A DNA stretch of 64,000 nt, taken from Micrococcaceae bacterium Sec5.8 (GTDB taxonomy: Bacteria > Actinomycetota > Actinomycetes > Actinomycetales > Micrococcaceae). Position 1 is the stretch's first letter. The number at the start of each line of letters is the position of its first letter. The stretch covers positions 2,480,001-2,544,000 of the forward strand of contig CP143429.1 of the NCBI GenBank assembly GCA_039636775.1, in the 5' to 3' direction. Below, piece after piece: positions 1 to 8,317 of the stretch. A program made the translations under genes and the position numbers. The notes under the pieces are model-generated. The model saw only the letters and a program-made list of their open reading frames with translations. It had not been told where the DNA came from and made no database searches.

Positions 1-305
1 GCCTCGGAAAGGTGCTGTTCCTCGATACCGATAAACGAGAAACGACGGTCGGTGGCGAGCCATTCCTGCAGCCTGGGCCGGCTGCCTGCAGGCGCCAGAA
101 TGTCAACGGCGAAGTCCTGGCAAGCGGAGCCGAAAAGTGAAGCGACGGTCGCTGCAACTTCCAGGTCTGTGGCCTTCGCGGCCCGGATCAGAATCTTGGC
201 CAGTGGCGTCTGGCGCCATGGCGTGTGCAGGTCCTTGAGAGCGAAGCCGGCGTTGCGCAGCTCCTCCTCCACGGATTCTGAAACGGTGTGGCTTTCCCTA
301 TCCAC
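1..305 (-). CDS. Partial protein of the glycopolymer operon, function not recognised (3' end beyond window)
   Basis: An open minus-strand frame starts at GTG 305 and runs off the left edge, showing about 101 residues. It overlaps the end of the wecC-like gene by 8 bp (GTG inside GGTGGATAG), the same tight coupling as the other genes of this operon. The visible sequence starts VDRESHTVSESVEEELRNAG and contains Trp-Arg and Leu-Leu rich helical-looking stretches but no motif I can name. By position it probably acts on the same surface polymer, for example as a glycosyltransferase or modification enzyme, but that is inference only. A second possible start is the GTG ten codons further in. The opposite strand is also open here, but the coupling favours the minus strand. 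Confidence 0.55.
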   Translation of the reverse strand, partial: MDRESHTVSESVEEELRNAGFALKDLHTPWRQTPLAKILIRAAKATDLEVAATVASLFGSACQDFAVDILAPAGSRPRLQEWLATDRRFSFIGIEEQHLSE

Positions 306-1608
306 CGACGCCGGCCCCCACCGGCGTGTGCTGGAGGCTTGCTTCCGCAAGGTCGGGCTGGTTCCAGATGCCCTTAGTGTCAATGATCTGCTTGCCTTCG
401 AGAGACAGCGGGTCAACGGCCAGGAAGTCATCGTGGTCCACCAGGAGCATGACAAGATCTGCTGCGGCTACTGCTTCGTCCATGCTGTGGAGACGGGTTA
501 GTCCTGACGCAGCCAGGGCCGCGGGGAGTTCCTCAACGTTCGGGTCAACAACCAGGATGGTGCTCTCCGGTAACTTCTTCACTAGTTCCTGCACGATGGT
601 CACCGACGGCGACTCGCGGACGTCATCAATATTGGCTTTGAAGGCCAGGCCTAAGACCGCCACGGTGGCCCCCGGCCGGTCTGCCAGTGCCCTCACGGCT
701 TGCCGGACCACATGGTGCGGTTTGGCATCGTTGACCTCGCGGGCGGTACGGATCAGCCCGGCGTGCTCAGGTGCGGCGTCGACGATGAACCACGGATCTA
801 CGGCGATGCAGTGCCCGCCCACACCGGGACCCGGGCGGAGCACGTTGACACGGGGGTGGTGGTTTGCCATTTCAATCAATTTCCAGACATCGATGCCCAG
901 GTTGTCGCAGATCAGCGAGAGCTCGTTGGCGAAGGCGATGTTGACGTCGCGGAAGGTATTCTCCACGAGCTTGGTCATCTCAGCGGTGGTGGCATCCGTC
1001 AAAAGGATCTGACCCTGGCAAATGACCTCGTAGAGGCGCTTGGCTAGCTGTGCACCTTCCTCCGTGAGGCCGCCGATGACGCGGTCATTAGTCACGATTT
1101 CGATCATGATCCGGCCCGGCAGGACGCGCTCCGGAGAATGCACAACGTGGATCTGGTTCCGGCCGGGAGCGGCATCCAGAGAGAGGTCCGGTCGCAGTTC
1201 CGTGAGGTAGGCCCCCAGTCGTTTGGTGGTGCCCGGAGGGGACGTCGATTCCAGAACCACTAGTTCGCCTCCCCGAAGCTGTGGAGCCAGGGCTTCGACT
1301 GCGCTGCGGAGGTAGGAGAGATCGGCGCCCTTGCCCTCGGCCAGTGGGGTGGGCACCGCGATGATGTACGCGTCGGCCGCGGGAACCGTGGACATGGCCA
1401 CTAGATTGCCCAGGCTGACGGCGCCTGAAACCACCACGCCCATGTCAGGCTCCACGAAGGGAACCTCACCGCGGTTGACGGCGTCCACGGTCGACTGCTT
1501 CACATCGACGCCGGCCACTCGCTTGCCTTTGGCGGCGAAGCTGGCCGCAGTGGGCAGGCCGATGTAGCCGAGCCCGATGACGGCAACATCAAAAATCGTC
1601 TCGTCCAT
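298..1608 (-). CDS. wecC: UDP-N-acetyl-D-mannosamine dehydrogenase family protein (WecC-like nucleotide sugar dehydrogenase)
   Basis: 436 residues. It belongs to the UDP-glucose/GDP-mannose dehydrogenase family, which oxidises a nucleotide sugar twice with NAD+ to the uronic acid in the cytoplasm. The N-terminal Rossmann motif is GLGYIGLP (residues 12-19). The middle domain has ESTSPPGTT (120-128) and SPERVLPGR. The catalytic Cys267 lies in GPGVGGHCIAVDPWF, a form typical of WecC (UDP-ManNAc to UDP-ManNAcA) rather than of Ugd. The C-terminal domain carries FKANIDDVRESPS. It starts 8 bp after the two-domain glycosyltransferase and overlaps the next gene by 8 bp, so it is part of the glycopolymer operon and probably supplies an acidic amino-sugar unit. 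No UDP-GlcNAc 2-epimerase gene is visible in the window. The exact substrate is not certain; UDP-GlcNAc or UDP-GalNAc dehydrogenases are close alternatives. Confidence 0.88.
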   Translation of the reverse strand: MDETIFDVAVIGLGYIGLPTAASFAAKGKRVAGVDVKQSTVDAVNRGEVPFVEPDMGVVVSGAVSLGNLVAMSTVPAADAYIIAVPTPLAEGKGADLSYLRSAVEALAPQLRGGELVVLESTSPPGTTKRLGAYLTELRPDLSLDAAPGRNQIHVVHSPERVLPGRIMIEIVTNDRVIGGLTEEGAQLAKRLYEVICQGQILLTDATTAEMTKLVENTFRDVNIAFANELSLICDNLGIDVWKLIEMANHHPRVNVLRPGPGVGGHCIAVDPWFIVDAAPEHAGLIRTAREVNDAKPHHVVRQAVRALADRPGATVAVLGLAFKANIDDVRESPSVTIVQELVKKLPESTILVVDPNVEELPAALAASGLTRLHSMDEAVAAADLVMLLVDHDDFLAVDPLSLEGKQIIDTKGIWNQPDLAEASLQHTPVGAGVGG

Positions 1609-1616
1609 GTCTTTCC

Positions 1617-3539
1617 CTAAACTAAAATGTGGTCTTCAGGCGAACCGAAGAACTGAATCATTGAAGAAGCCAGAAGCTCTTCATTGGTGATGGGCCAGGT
1701 ATGCGACGACACGTCGGCGCCGCGCATCTGGCAATAATTGAACCGGTCCGCCGAGTAGATCCGCGCGCCCGCCTCGATGACGTCGCGCAGGAAGCGCGAA
1801 TCCTCCCCGCGTTGCAGCGGCTCGAAGGGGAATTGCCGGAAGGTTTCGGTAGCGGCGAAAATCGTGGGTCCAGAGACTGCTTCGACGTAGCGGTGTTCCA
1901 GCTGCGGGTTCCGCAGGATGGTGGCCCCGGCACCGGCAAGGTGCATGTAGTGCGCCCGCTTGCCCACCACCGCCGCTTCGGAGTACATCATGGCGTGGAC
2001 CTGGTCGCCCAGGTAGAGCGGGCTGTAAACGTCATCATCGTCCCATTTAGTGGCGAAGCGGCCGTCGGCGCGGACCACGAGCCTGTTGAGGCATTCACCG
2101 AGCAGTGTCTGCTGCGGTTCCTGGAGGACGACGGCGTCGGCAATCCCGGTTTCAAGACACTGTCGCCGGAACGCGGCGTCGTCGATCTCAAAACCATGGG
2201 CAAGGTAGACCAGCTGGACATCCACGCCCTGCTGCGCGGCCACTCCGGCCAGGACATGGGCCAGTTGCTGCGGGCGGAAACTTGATACGAGGACAGATAC
2301 TTGGGCCCTGCCTGCCGCCGGGGCCGGGGCAGGCAGGGCCGCCGTCGCAATGGACTGCGCCCGGTGGGTGTAAGTGTGCTCCGACCAGATCCTGCGCTGG
2401 GCCTTATGCACCAGGCGCTCTGCATAGTCCGGGTTGGCGGTCAGTGCCTTCAGCAGGTGCGTGGCACCCTCGCGCGTGTCCGCCGTGGGAATCTCCCCCT
2501 CCGGGAAGAACTCCGTGATGGCCACGCTGGGGGTCGACACGACGCAGGTGCCAGCCGCAGTGATCTCAAAAATCCGCCGGGCACACATGGACGGCGAGTC
2601 CGTGACGGAGTTGACGTTCAGGAAGACTTTGTAGGCCTTGTAGGCGGTCAGCATCTGCTGGTAGGACAGTGACCCCACCACGTGCTTCTTCAGGACTCCC
2701 GGGAACTGGTACTGCGTTTGCTTGCCCAGCTGCCGCGAGAAGATCTCGAACCCCGGGCGTTTGCCCGCCGTCGCGTCCACGGCGGCCCCGAGCAGGTACT
2801 CCATCTGCCGCCGGCGGTCCGCATACTTGTGTGCGAAATACATCCCAGCAAAGGCTATCTCGCGGGCGTGCCAGCCGTGCCGGGGGCGGGCCGGGTTGTG
2901 GATGCGGGGCTGCGCAGCGAAGGGCAGCACGGAAATCCTGCTGTGGCCCAGGTCTGCCCGGTAGCGCGGAAGCATATTCGCGTCAGTGGTGAAGACGTGG
3001 TCGAACAAGGTCGCGGCGGGGAGGAAGTCCTCGTAGTGCGGCGGGTCTTCCTTGTTCCAGAAGACCGCCGGAACTCCGGCGGCCCGGCATCCTGAGAGCA
3101 GTTCCCGGAACACGGCCGAAGGGCCGGCAGGGCCGGTGATTTTGCCCCGCCACAGTCCGGCGTTTCCGGCCCAGGCGGACTCAACGACGACGAAGTCCAG
3201 CGCCCCGTCGCGCAACTGCTCTTCCCAGCTGTCCGGCCTGAGCACCACGACGGTCCACTCGGCAGCGAATGCCGCCGAGGAAAAGTCATCCATGATGATA
3301 CCAGCGCGCAGCTCCGGATTCCGCGGTGGGGCGGCGCCGACAGCCGTTTCCCGGAAGACCAGGTGCCGGCCGCGTCCCAGGCCGCGCCAAACTCCTTCAG
3401 CACCGCGGACGCCCGCCAGACTGGCCTCGTCGCGTTCCGTTGCGCTGCGGTGGAGGTAACTTCGTACCTGGGTCATGCCGCCCTGGCGGGCGTGCCACAC
3501 GGCACGGCGCCAGTAGGCCGTCTTGTCTCGAAAACCCAT
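1617..3539 (-). CDS. Two-domain glycosyltransferase: CgeB-like GT-B domain fused to a GT2-like GT-A domain
   Basis: 640 residues. The N-terminal part (about 80-395) resembles the CgeB/spore-maturation glycosyltransferase type: it has WNKEDPPHYEDF (161-172), HVFTTDANM and the late segment SPSMCARRIFEITAAGTCVVS (positions 315-335), where the conserved family Glu sits. The C-terminal part (about 413-620) looks like a GT2 domain: VSVLVSSFRP at 414 and an acidic metal-site cluster WDDDD at 499-503. Such GT-B plus GT-A fusions occur among enzymes that build teichoic-acid-like or capsular polymers, where two linkages are made by one protein. It lies 3 bp after the ABC exporter ATPase and 8 bp before wecC. 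There is no strong Shine-Dalgarno before ATG 3539; ATG 3476 is a possible alternative. The acceptor and donor sugars cannot be read from sequence. Confidence 0.8.
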   Translation of the reverse strand: MGFRDKTAYWRRAVWHARQGGMTQVRSYLHRSATERDEASLAGVRGAEGVWRGLGRGRHLVFRETAVGAAPPRNPELRAGIIMDDFSSAAFAAEWTVVVLRPDSWEEQLRDGALDFVVVESAWAGNAGLWRGKITGPAGPSAVFRELLSGCRAAGVPAVFWNKEDPPHYEDFLPAATLFDHVFTTDANMLPRYRADLGHSRISVLPFAAQPRIHNPARPRHGWHAREIAFAGMYFAHKYADRRRQMEYLLGAAVDATAGKRPGFEIFSRQLGKQTQYQFPGVLKKHVVGSLSYQQMLTAYKAYKVFLNVNSVTDSPSMCARRIFEITAAGTCVVSTPSVAITEFFPEGEIPTADTREGATHLLKALTANPDYAERLVHKAQRRIWSEHTYTHRAQSIATAALPAPAPAAGRAQVSVLVSSFRPQQLAHVLAGVAAQQGVDVQLVYLAHGFEIDDAAFRRQCLETGIADAVVLQEPQQTLLGECLNRLVVRADGRFATKWDDDDVYSPLYLGDQVHAMMYSEAAVVGKRAHYMHLAGAGATILRNPQLEHRYVEAVSGPTIFAATETFRQFPFEPLQRGEDSRFLRDVIEAGARIYSADRFNYCQMRGADVSSHTWPITNEELLASSMIQFFGSPEDHILV

Positions 3540-3542
3540 GGC

Positions 3543-4442
3543 CTACCGGGACCGCTTCCAACCGTCAGCGAGCAGCGTGGTCCGCATTTCGGGCAGGCTC
3601 GCCATCAACTCGGCGCGGATCTTTCGCCCGTAGTCCGCATTGCCCTCATTCATGCGCCAAATAAAGTTTCTATATTCTTTTGCCACGTCCGCTGGGCTGC
3701 CGTCCATGATGAAGTCGCCTTTGTCGATCCAAAAGGCGCGATTGCACGTGTCCGTTATTGTTCCCAGACTATGACTGACCACGAACACAGTCCCAGCTTG
3801 GTTGGTCACTTGCTCCATCCGCTTCTTGGAGCGGTCCTTGAACTGCGCATCGCCCGTGTTGAGAGCTTCGTCGACCAGCAAAATCTCAGGGTCCACCGCG
3901 GCGGCAATGGCAAAGCGGAGGCGTGCACCCATGCCGGAGGAGTATGACTTCATTGGATGATAGATCTCGTGCTCCAGCCCGGACATCTCTACGATGTCAT
4001 CGAACTTGGCGTCCACCTCAGCGTGGCTCATTCCCATCGCCAGGCAGCCGAGGCGAATATTTTGCGCGCCGGAGATCGACGAGATCAGGGCCGCGTTCAC
4101 GCCCAGGAGGATGGGGTTGCTTGCGGCGTATACAGTGCCCTCGTCAGGAATGATGAGACCGGCCAATACTTTCATTAGGGTGCTCTTGCCCGAGCCGTTT
4201 CTGCCGATGACGCCGATCGAGTCACCTTGGTTGGCAACGAATGACACCTTGTTCAAGGCCGTGGTCTGCACTTGACCGGCTCCCCGCCGTCGCCCGCGCC
4301 ATGCCTCGACGGCCGAAGTCCGGGAATTCGTTCTGCCGCCGGACTCGTTTTTTGTCCGGTAGACAACCGAAATGTCGTCTGCCACGACAGTCGGTTCAGG
4401 TAACGCGGGCGCTGTCAGGTCACTCATCCCAGACTCGGCCAT
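3543..4442 (-). CDS. ABC transporter ATP-binding protein for surface polysaccharide/teichoic acid export (TagH/Wzt type)
   Basis: 299 residues from ATG 4442. This start is chosen because GAGGAG lies just upstream; an in-frame ATG at 4469 would overlap the permease by 50 bp, and one at 4427 has no good ribosome site. Walker A is GRNGSGKST (80-88), the ABC signature YSSGMGARLRFA starts at 167, and Walker B ILLVDE is at 187-192. The order and the YSSGM form are typical of the TagH/RfbE/Wzt subfamily, which energises export of completed polymer through a two-gene ABC-2 transporter. It lacks the long C-terminal carbohydrate-binding domain of some Wzt proteins, although about 60 residues follow the nucleotide-binding core. 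It overlaps the permease gene by 23 bp, and the two surely form one transporter. Confidence 0.92.
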   Translation of the reverse strand: MAESGMSDLTAPALPEPTVVADDISVVYRTKNESGGRTNSRTSAVEAWRGRRRGAGQVQTTALNKVSFVANQGDSIGVIGRNGSGKSTLMKVLAGLIIPDEGTVYAASNPILLGVNAALISSISGAQNIRLGCLAMGMSHAEVDAKFDDIVEMSGLEHEIYHPMKSYSSGMGARLRFAIAAAVDPEILLVDEALNTGDAQFKDRSKKRMEQVTNQAGTVFVVSHSLGTITDTCNRAFWIDKGDFIMDGSPADVAKEYRNFIWRMNEGNADYGRKIRAELMASLPEMRTTLLADGWKRSR

Positions 4443-5307
4443 AACGCTCCTCTCCTCGCCAGAAAACAACCAGGCCTGCTGCGACGGAGGCCAGCGCCCA
4501 GAGCGACAGCACGGCCCAGCTCCGCCAGGACGGGGTGGTGTCGTAAAGAACCGAGTCCCGCATGATCTTGATAACTAAGAACACCGGATTGAAGTCCATG
4601 ATCGTGCGGAGCACGGGGTAGTTATCGAAGCGCTGCTCCGAAAAGAACACTGCGGAGGCGTACATCCAGAGACGCATGACAAAGGAGAGCAACATCCCCA
4701 GATCCGGGAATTTCAAAATGAGTGGAGCGAGCAGCATACCGATGCCCATATTGAACAAGAACTGCAAAAAGATCGCTGGAATTATCAAGAACCAGCGCCA
4801 GGAGATCACCTCAGCAGGTGGCGTAAAAATGATAAAAAGCAGCATCACAATGGTCACGGGCACGTTGGACAGCAACTCGCGCACGTTAAGGGCAATGGGC
4901 AGTGCTGCACGAGGAAATCGAAACGCCCGGATCATGGATGAATTGCTAGTGAGTGATTTCGCCCCGCCGAGGACTGATCGTGTGGTCATCTGGAACGTGA
5001 ATACACCAATGATCAGGTATCCGATAAAGTTTTCAATACCTTTGCTCGTATTCAAGAGCAGCCCAAATATCAGGTAAAAACTCAAGCCGCTCAGCGCCGG
5101 GGTCAGGACCAGCCACGCGATACCGAGGTTCGTCTTGTCGTGGCCGCTTTGTACCCGTGCCCGAGCATCGAAGAAAATGAAACTGCGACGGTCCCAGAGC
5201 TGTACAAGATAGTCAAGCAGGCCCGGACGCTGACCGACCTTGGTGAGCTTGGCGAGGTTGACGGGCACAGAGACAACAGAAGCCTCGGGCTGTTCCTTGA
5301 TGCTCAT
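4420..5307 (-). CDS. ABC-2 type permease for surface polysaccharide/teichoic acid export (TagG/Wzm type)
   Basis: 295 residues from ATG 5307, which overlaps the stop of the upstream glycosyltransferase by one base (TGATG) and has GGGAG about nine bases upstream. The protein has a short cytoplasmic N-terminus with an amphipathic segment (LWDRRSFIFFDARARVQSG), then about six hydrophobic segments, for example LGIAWLVLTPALSGLSFYLI and GYLIIGVFTFQMTTRSVLGG. This is the standard layout of TagG/RfbD/Wzm permeases. It partners the adjacent ATPase to move an undecaprenyl-linked glycopolymer across the membrane. The Arg-rich interface helix and the late segment FNPVFLVIKIMRD match the family pattern as I know it. 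The polymer itself is unknown. Confidence 0.92.
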   Translation of the reverse strand: MSIKEQPEASVVSVPVNLAKLTKVGQRPGLLDYLVQLWDRRSFIFFDARARVQSGHDKTNLGIAWLVLTPALSGLSFYLIFGLLLNTSKGIENFIGYLIIGVFTFQMTTRSVLGGAKSLTSNSSMIRAFRFPRAALPIALNVRELLSNVPVTIVMLLFIIFTPPAEVISWRWFLIIPAIFLQFLFNMGIGMLLAPLILKFPDLGMLLSFVMRLWMYASAVFFSEQRFDNYPVLRTIMDFNPVFLVIKIMRDSVLYDTTPSWRSWAVLSLWALASVAAGLVVFWRGEERYGRVWDE

Positions 5308-7046
5308 CAGATAAATACTCCCAGCTTTTCCAGCTCTGCTGCCAGCGCAACCACGTTGGCGGCCCATGTTCTTTCCCGTAACACTCGAGTCCTGCCTGCC
5401 GCCCCCATTTCCTGTGCCAGCGGTGGATTCGACAACAACTCCTCGATTGCTTCCGCCAACGCTCCCGGATCACCGGCCTTAGCCAGGCACCCAGTTACGC
5501 CGTCTTCTACAATCTCCGCCAGAGCGGGCAGCCTGCTTGCCACCACCGGGCGGGCACATGCCATTGCCTCCACCGGTTTGAGGGGCGTCACAGACCTCGT
5601 CACTTCGAGATCCTGACGAGGCACTACAAAAACATCCAGAGCCTGGTGGTAGCGCACTGCCTGCTCTCGGTCCACCCTCCCCGAGAAGATGATCCGTTCA
5701 CCGAAGCCCGACTCGAGGGCTAGCCCCTCCAGCGCCGACCTGGATAGCCCATCTCCCACTATGAGTAATTTGAGATCCGGAAAACGGGGGGCCAACAGTA
5801 TGAAGGCCTCTATGAGATACTCGAGGCCTTCATAGGCTACCAAACTACTAACCGTGCCGATGTATTGTCCGCTTTCGTTGAGCCCAAGCTCACGCCGCGC
5901 GCTGACCGTATCCAGCGGCTCTCCGAGGTAGCCGCCGCCCACGGCATTGGGGGCTATCAGTACCTTTGCCGCCGGGATGCCAGCCGCAACGATGTTGGCC
6001 TTCATCGCCGTTCCCAACGTCACCACCAGGTCCGCGTCCTGCATTACCTCGGCCTCGCGTTCCTGGAAAAGCCGGTACCGTTCGCTCTCCCTTGCCGCCT
6101 TTCCCCGTGTTGATGCCCAGGTGTCAGCTAGTTGCCCGCGCACCTCGTACACCCAGGGGATGCCGACAGCCTGAGCCACGGCGCGGACCGTTACGGCGTT
6201 CACGTAGTGCGTGGTGGTATGCAGGACGCTGGGCTTGAACTCCAGGACCAAGTCCAACAATTGCTCGGCTTGCTGCTGCAGCCGCGCGTCGAGGGTTGCG
6301 GCCAGTCGGTGCGGTAGAAGCCGCCGATAGCGGATCCCGTCCACCACGTCGATGGACCTGGCGAGGATTTTACCCACCTGGACCGGATAGCCAAGTCTGG
6401 TCACGGCGAGGACCTCCCAGCCGGCAGCTTGTTGCGCCATGAGGATGGAATGGGACCGCTGAGCATAGCCGCTTGAGGTGTGCGGCAAAGAATTGGTCAA
6501 CAGGTGCAGGACGCGGCCGGGTACGGCATTGTAGCTTCTGGGCTCGAGCATGGGTGTTGCACCAGACAAGACGGTAAGTTCAGCCGCCAGCCTGGCACGT
6601 TGCCCGCGGCCGGCAGGAGCGTTATCTGGCAGGACCGCGACGGCGTCGCTCACGGCGCCGTCGTACCAGAATCGCCGCGCGCGGACCCGGGCAAGGCCAG
6701 GTGTCCCTTCCACACGGGCCAGGAAGTTGTCAGCCTCGGCGGGCAGGTGGGCGGCGAGGGCCACGTCGGCGAGCCGCAAGGCTCGCTCGCCCACGACGTT
6801 TGCGTCGGCTGCCAGTTGGAGTCGTCGCTGCAGTTCAGCGTGGTCCCCTGTTACCAGGCACGCAATGAGGCTCGGGAGGGCCGCGGAGCGCCGGGGCGTG
6901 AGACGTAGAACTGCCACGGAGAGCTGGCGTACCAGCCGCGTCGGAAATCTGCGGCTGAACTGCAGGAGCAGCAACAAAGGGTCGTCAGTCAGGTGGCTGC
7001 TTGCCACGCCTGAAGCCAAGCTGATGTTCCGAAAAAACTGAATCAT
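5307..7046 (-). CDS. Glycosyltransferase family 4 protein with an extra N-terminal domain
   Basis: 579 residues from ATG 7046, which overlaps the upstream stop as ATGA. There is no clear Shine-Dalgarno, so it is likely translationally coupled. Residues from about 175 form a GT4 (GT-B fold) enzyme: HLLTNSLPHTSSGYAQRSHS near the start of the fold, EVRGQLADTW, GTVSSLVAYEGLEYLIEAF, and the late donor-site block PLKPVEAMACARPVVAS with its conserved Glu. The first 170 residues are a helical, Ala/Leu/Arg-rich region (two blocks resembling short helical repeats, HLPAEADNFLARVEG) not usual in GT4 enzymes and not recognised. It sits between another GT4 gene and the exporter permease, so it probably adds a sugar to the exported polymer on the cytoplasmic side. 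Confidence 0.87.
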   Translation of the reverse strand: MIQFFRNISLASGVASSHLTDDPLLLLLQFSRRFPTRLVRQLSVAVLRLTPRRSAALPSLIACLVTGDHAELQRRLQLAADANVVGERALRLADVALAAHLPAEADNFLARVEGTPGLARVRARRFWYDGAVSDAVAVLPDNAPAGRGQRARLAAELTVLSGATPMLEPRSYNAVPGRVLHLLTNSLPHTSSGYAQRSHSILMAQQAAGWEVLAVTRLGYPVQVGKILARSIDVVDGIRYRRLLPHRLAATLDARLQQQAEQLLDLVLEFKPSVLHTTTHYVNAVTVRAVAQAVGIPWVYEVRGQLADTWASTRGKAARESERYRLFQEREAEVMQDADLVVTLGTAMKANIVAAGIPAAKVLIAPNAVGGGYLGEPLDTVSARRELGLNESGQYIGTVSSLVAYEGLEYLIEAFILLAPRFPDLKLLIVGDGLSRSALEGLALESGFGERIIFSGRVDREQAVRYHQALDVFVVPRQDLEVTRSVTPLKPVEAMACARPVVASRLPALAEIVEDGVTGCLAKAGDPGALAEAIEELLSNPPLAQEMGAAGRTRVLRERTWAANVVALAAELEKLGVFI

Positions 7047-8311
7047 CGGGGAGAGACCGGCTTCCGGCTGAGCAGCTCCTCGATTTGCCCCATGTAGCGT
7101 TCCGCAAGCAGCGAGTAATCGGCGTGCTCCTTGACCCACTGCCGGCTGGTTCCGTCACGGACCAGCCGCGAACGGTCTGCGGCCAATTCGCGCCAGAGCT
7201 GGGCGACTGCCTCTGGACTGCTGGGCACGATGTCCCCGGCCTCGGCGTCTTCAACAATGCGTGCGGCCTCACCCTTGACGACGGCAGTTATGTGACGGCC
7301 GATGGCCAGGACTTCGTACGTTTTGGACGGAATGGTGGTCTCAAACGACTTCCAGTCATCGCGCAGCGAAACAATGCAGGTGTCCGCGGAGGCATAGCGG
7401 TCCATTACGTCCTGGCCATGCATGGACGGATGGAACGTCACGGGCGCTTTCAGTTCAGCAGCGAGTTTCTTGAGAGCAGGGCTCTGGGTGCCATGGCCCA
7501 CGAGATGCAGGTGCATGGCATCTCCTACCAAGGCGCTGGCCCGAATCACCACGTCCAGCCGTTGGCTTTCGCCGTGGTTCCCGAGATAGAGCGCTTCGAA
7601 TACATCCCGTTCCGGCTCCGGGGAAACCAGGAAGGGGATGGTGTCAACGTGAAGGCCGTTGCTCACAGTGGATACATTCTTCAGTCCCCGCGTCCGCAGG
7701 GTGTCGGCAAAGCCCTCCGTCACGGTCACCACGAGATCCGCGCGTTTCTGGACGAACTCCACGGCCCGTTCCACGATGCTCTTTACCCGGCCGCGCACCA
7801 TGCGGGAGTCTCGGGCAAGGTCCGGCCAGGCGTCGCGCATTTCCACGATCAGGGGAACGCGCCGCAACCGGGCGAGAAGATACCCGGCGGCAAGGATCGG
7901 GAGGCTGGGTGCCGTCGCGATCACCACGTCCGGCCGGCGCGTCAGGAGACCGAGCGGAACCGACATAGCCGCGGAGAAGCACTGGTCCAGCAATCTGGCG
8001 AGGTGCGAGTTCCCGTGGGGCAAGTACGGGACCCGTCGGATCAGCTCGGTGAATTGCCCTTCCTGCCTTCGAAAGGCATGTCCGGCCTGGTCGCGAGGAA
8101 GCTCCCGCCGGCCTACGGGAAAGTGCGCCACGGGCGTGACCACATCGAACTCCCAGCCCGAGGCGCAGAACTCGCGAAGCAACGCGGTCCAGCGGCGCTG
8201 GGGAGGGCTGTTCTCCGGCCAGTAAGAGTGGGCAAGCAGGGTCACCCGGACAGGTCGAAGCTGGGCTTCCCCGCCTGCCTCTGTAGTGCTGGCAGTCTGA
8301 AGACGCGGCAT
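7043..8311 (-). CDS. Glycosyltransferase family 4 protein (WcaI/WbuB-like)
   Basis: 422 residues from ATG 8311. The N-terminal motif LLAHSYWPENSPPQRRW and the downstream VVTPVAHFPVGR are typical of WcaI/WbuB-like GT4 enzymes that act on lipid-linked sugars. The C-terminal half has YLGNHGESQRLDVVIRAS and the donor-site block PSKTYEVLAIGRHITAVV with the conserved Glu. It lies 6 bp after the proline-rich wall protein and overlaps the next GT4 gene by 4 bp. It is predicted to act in the cytoplasm on the growing glycopolymer. Sugar specificity is not readable. Confidence 0.87.
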   Translation of the reverse strand: MPRLQTASTTEAGGEAQLRPVRVTLLAHSYWPENSPPQRRWTALLREFCASGWEFDVVTPVAHFPVGRRELPRDQAGHAFRRQEGQFTELIRRVPYLPHGNSHLARLLDQCFSAAMSVPLGLLTRRPDVVIATAPSLPILAAGYLLARLRRVPLIVEMRDAWPDLARDSRMVRGRVKSIVERAVEFVQKRADLVVTVTEGFADTLRTRGLKNVSTVSNGLHVDTIPFLVSPEPERDVFEALYLGNHGESQRLDVVIRASALVGDAMHLHLVGHGTQSPALKKLAAELKAPVTFHPSMHGQDVMDRYASADTCIVSLRDDWKSFETTIPSKTYEVLAIGRHITAVVKGEAARIVEDAEAGDIVPSSPEAVAQLWRELAADRSRLVRDGTSRQWVKEHADYSLLAERYMGQIEELLSRKPVSPR

Positions 8312-8317
8312 GCCGGC

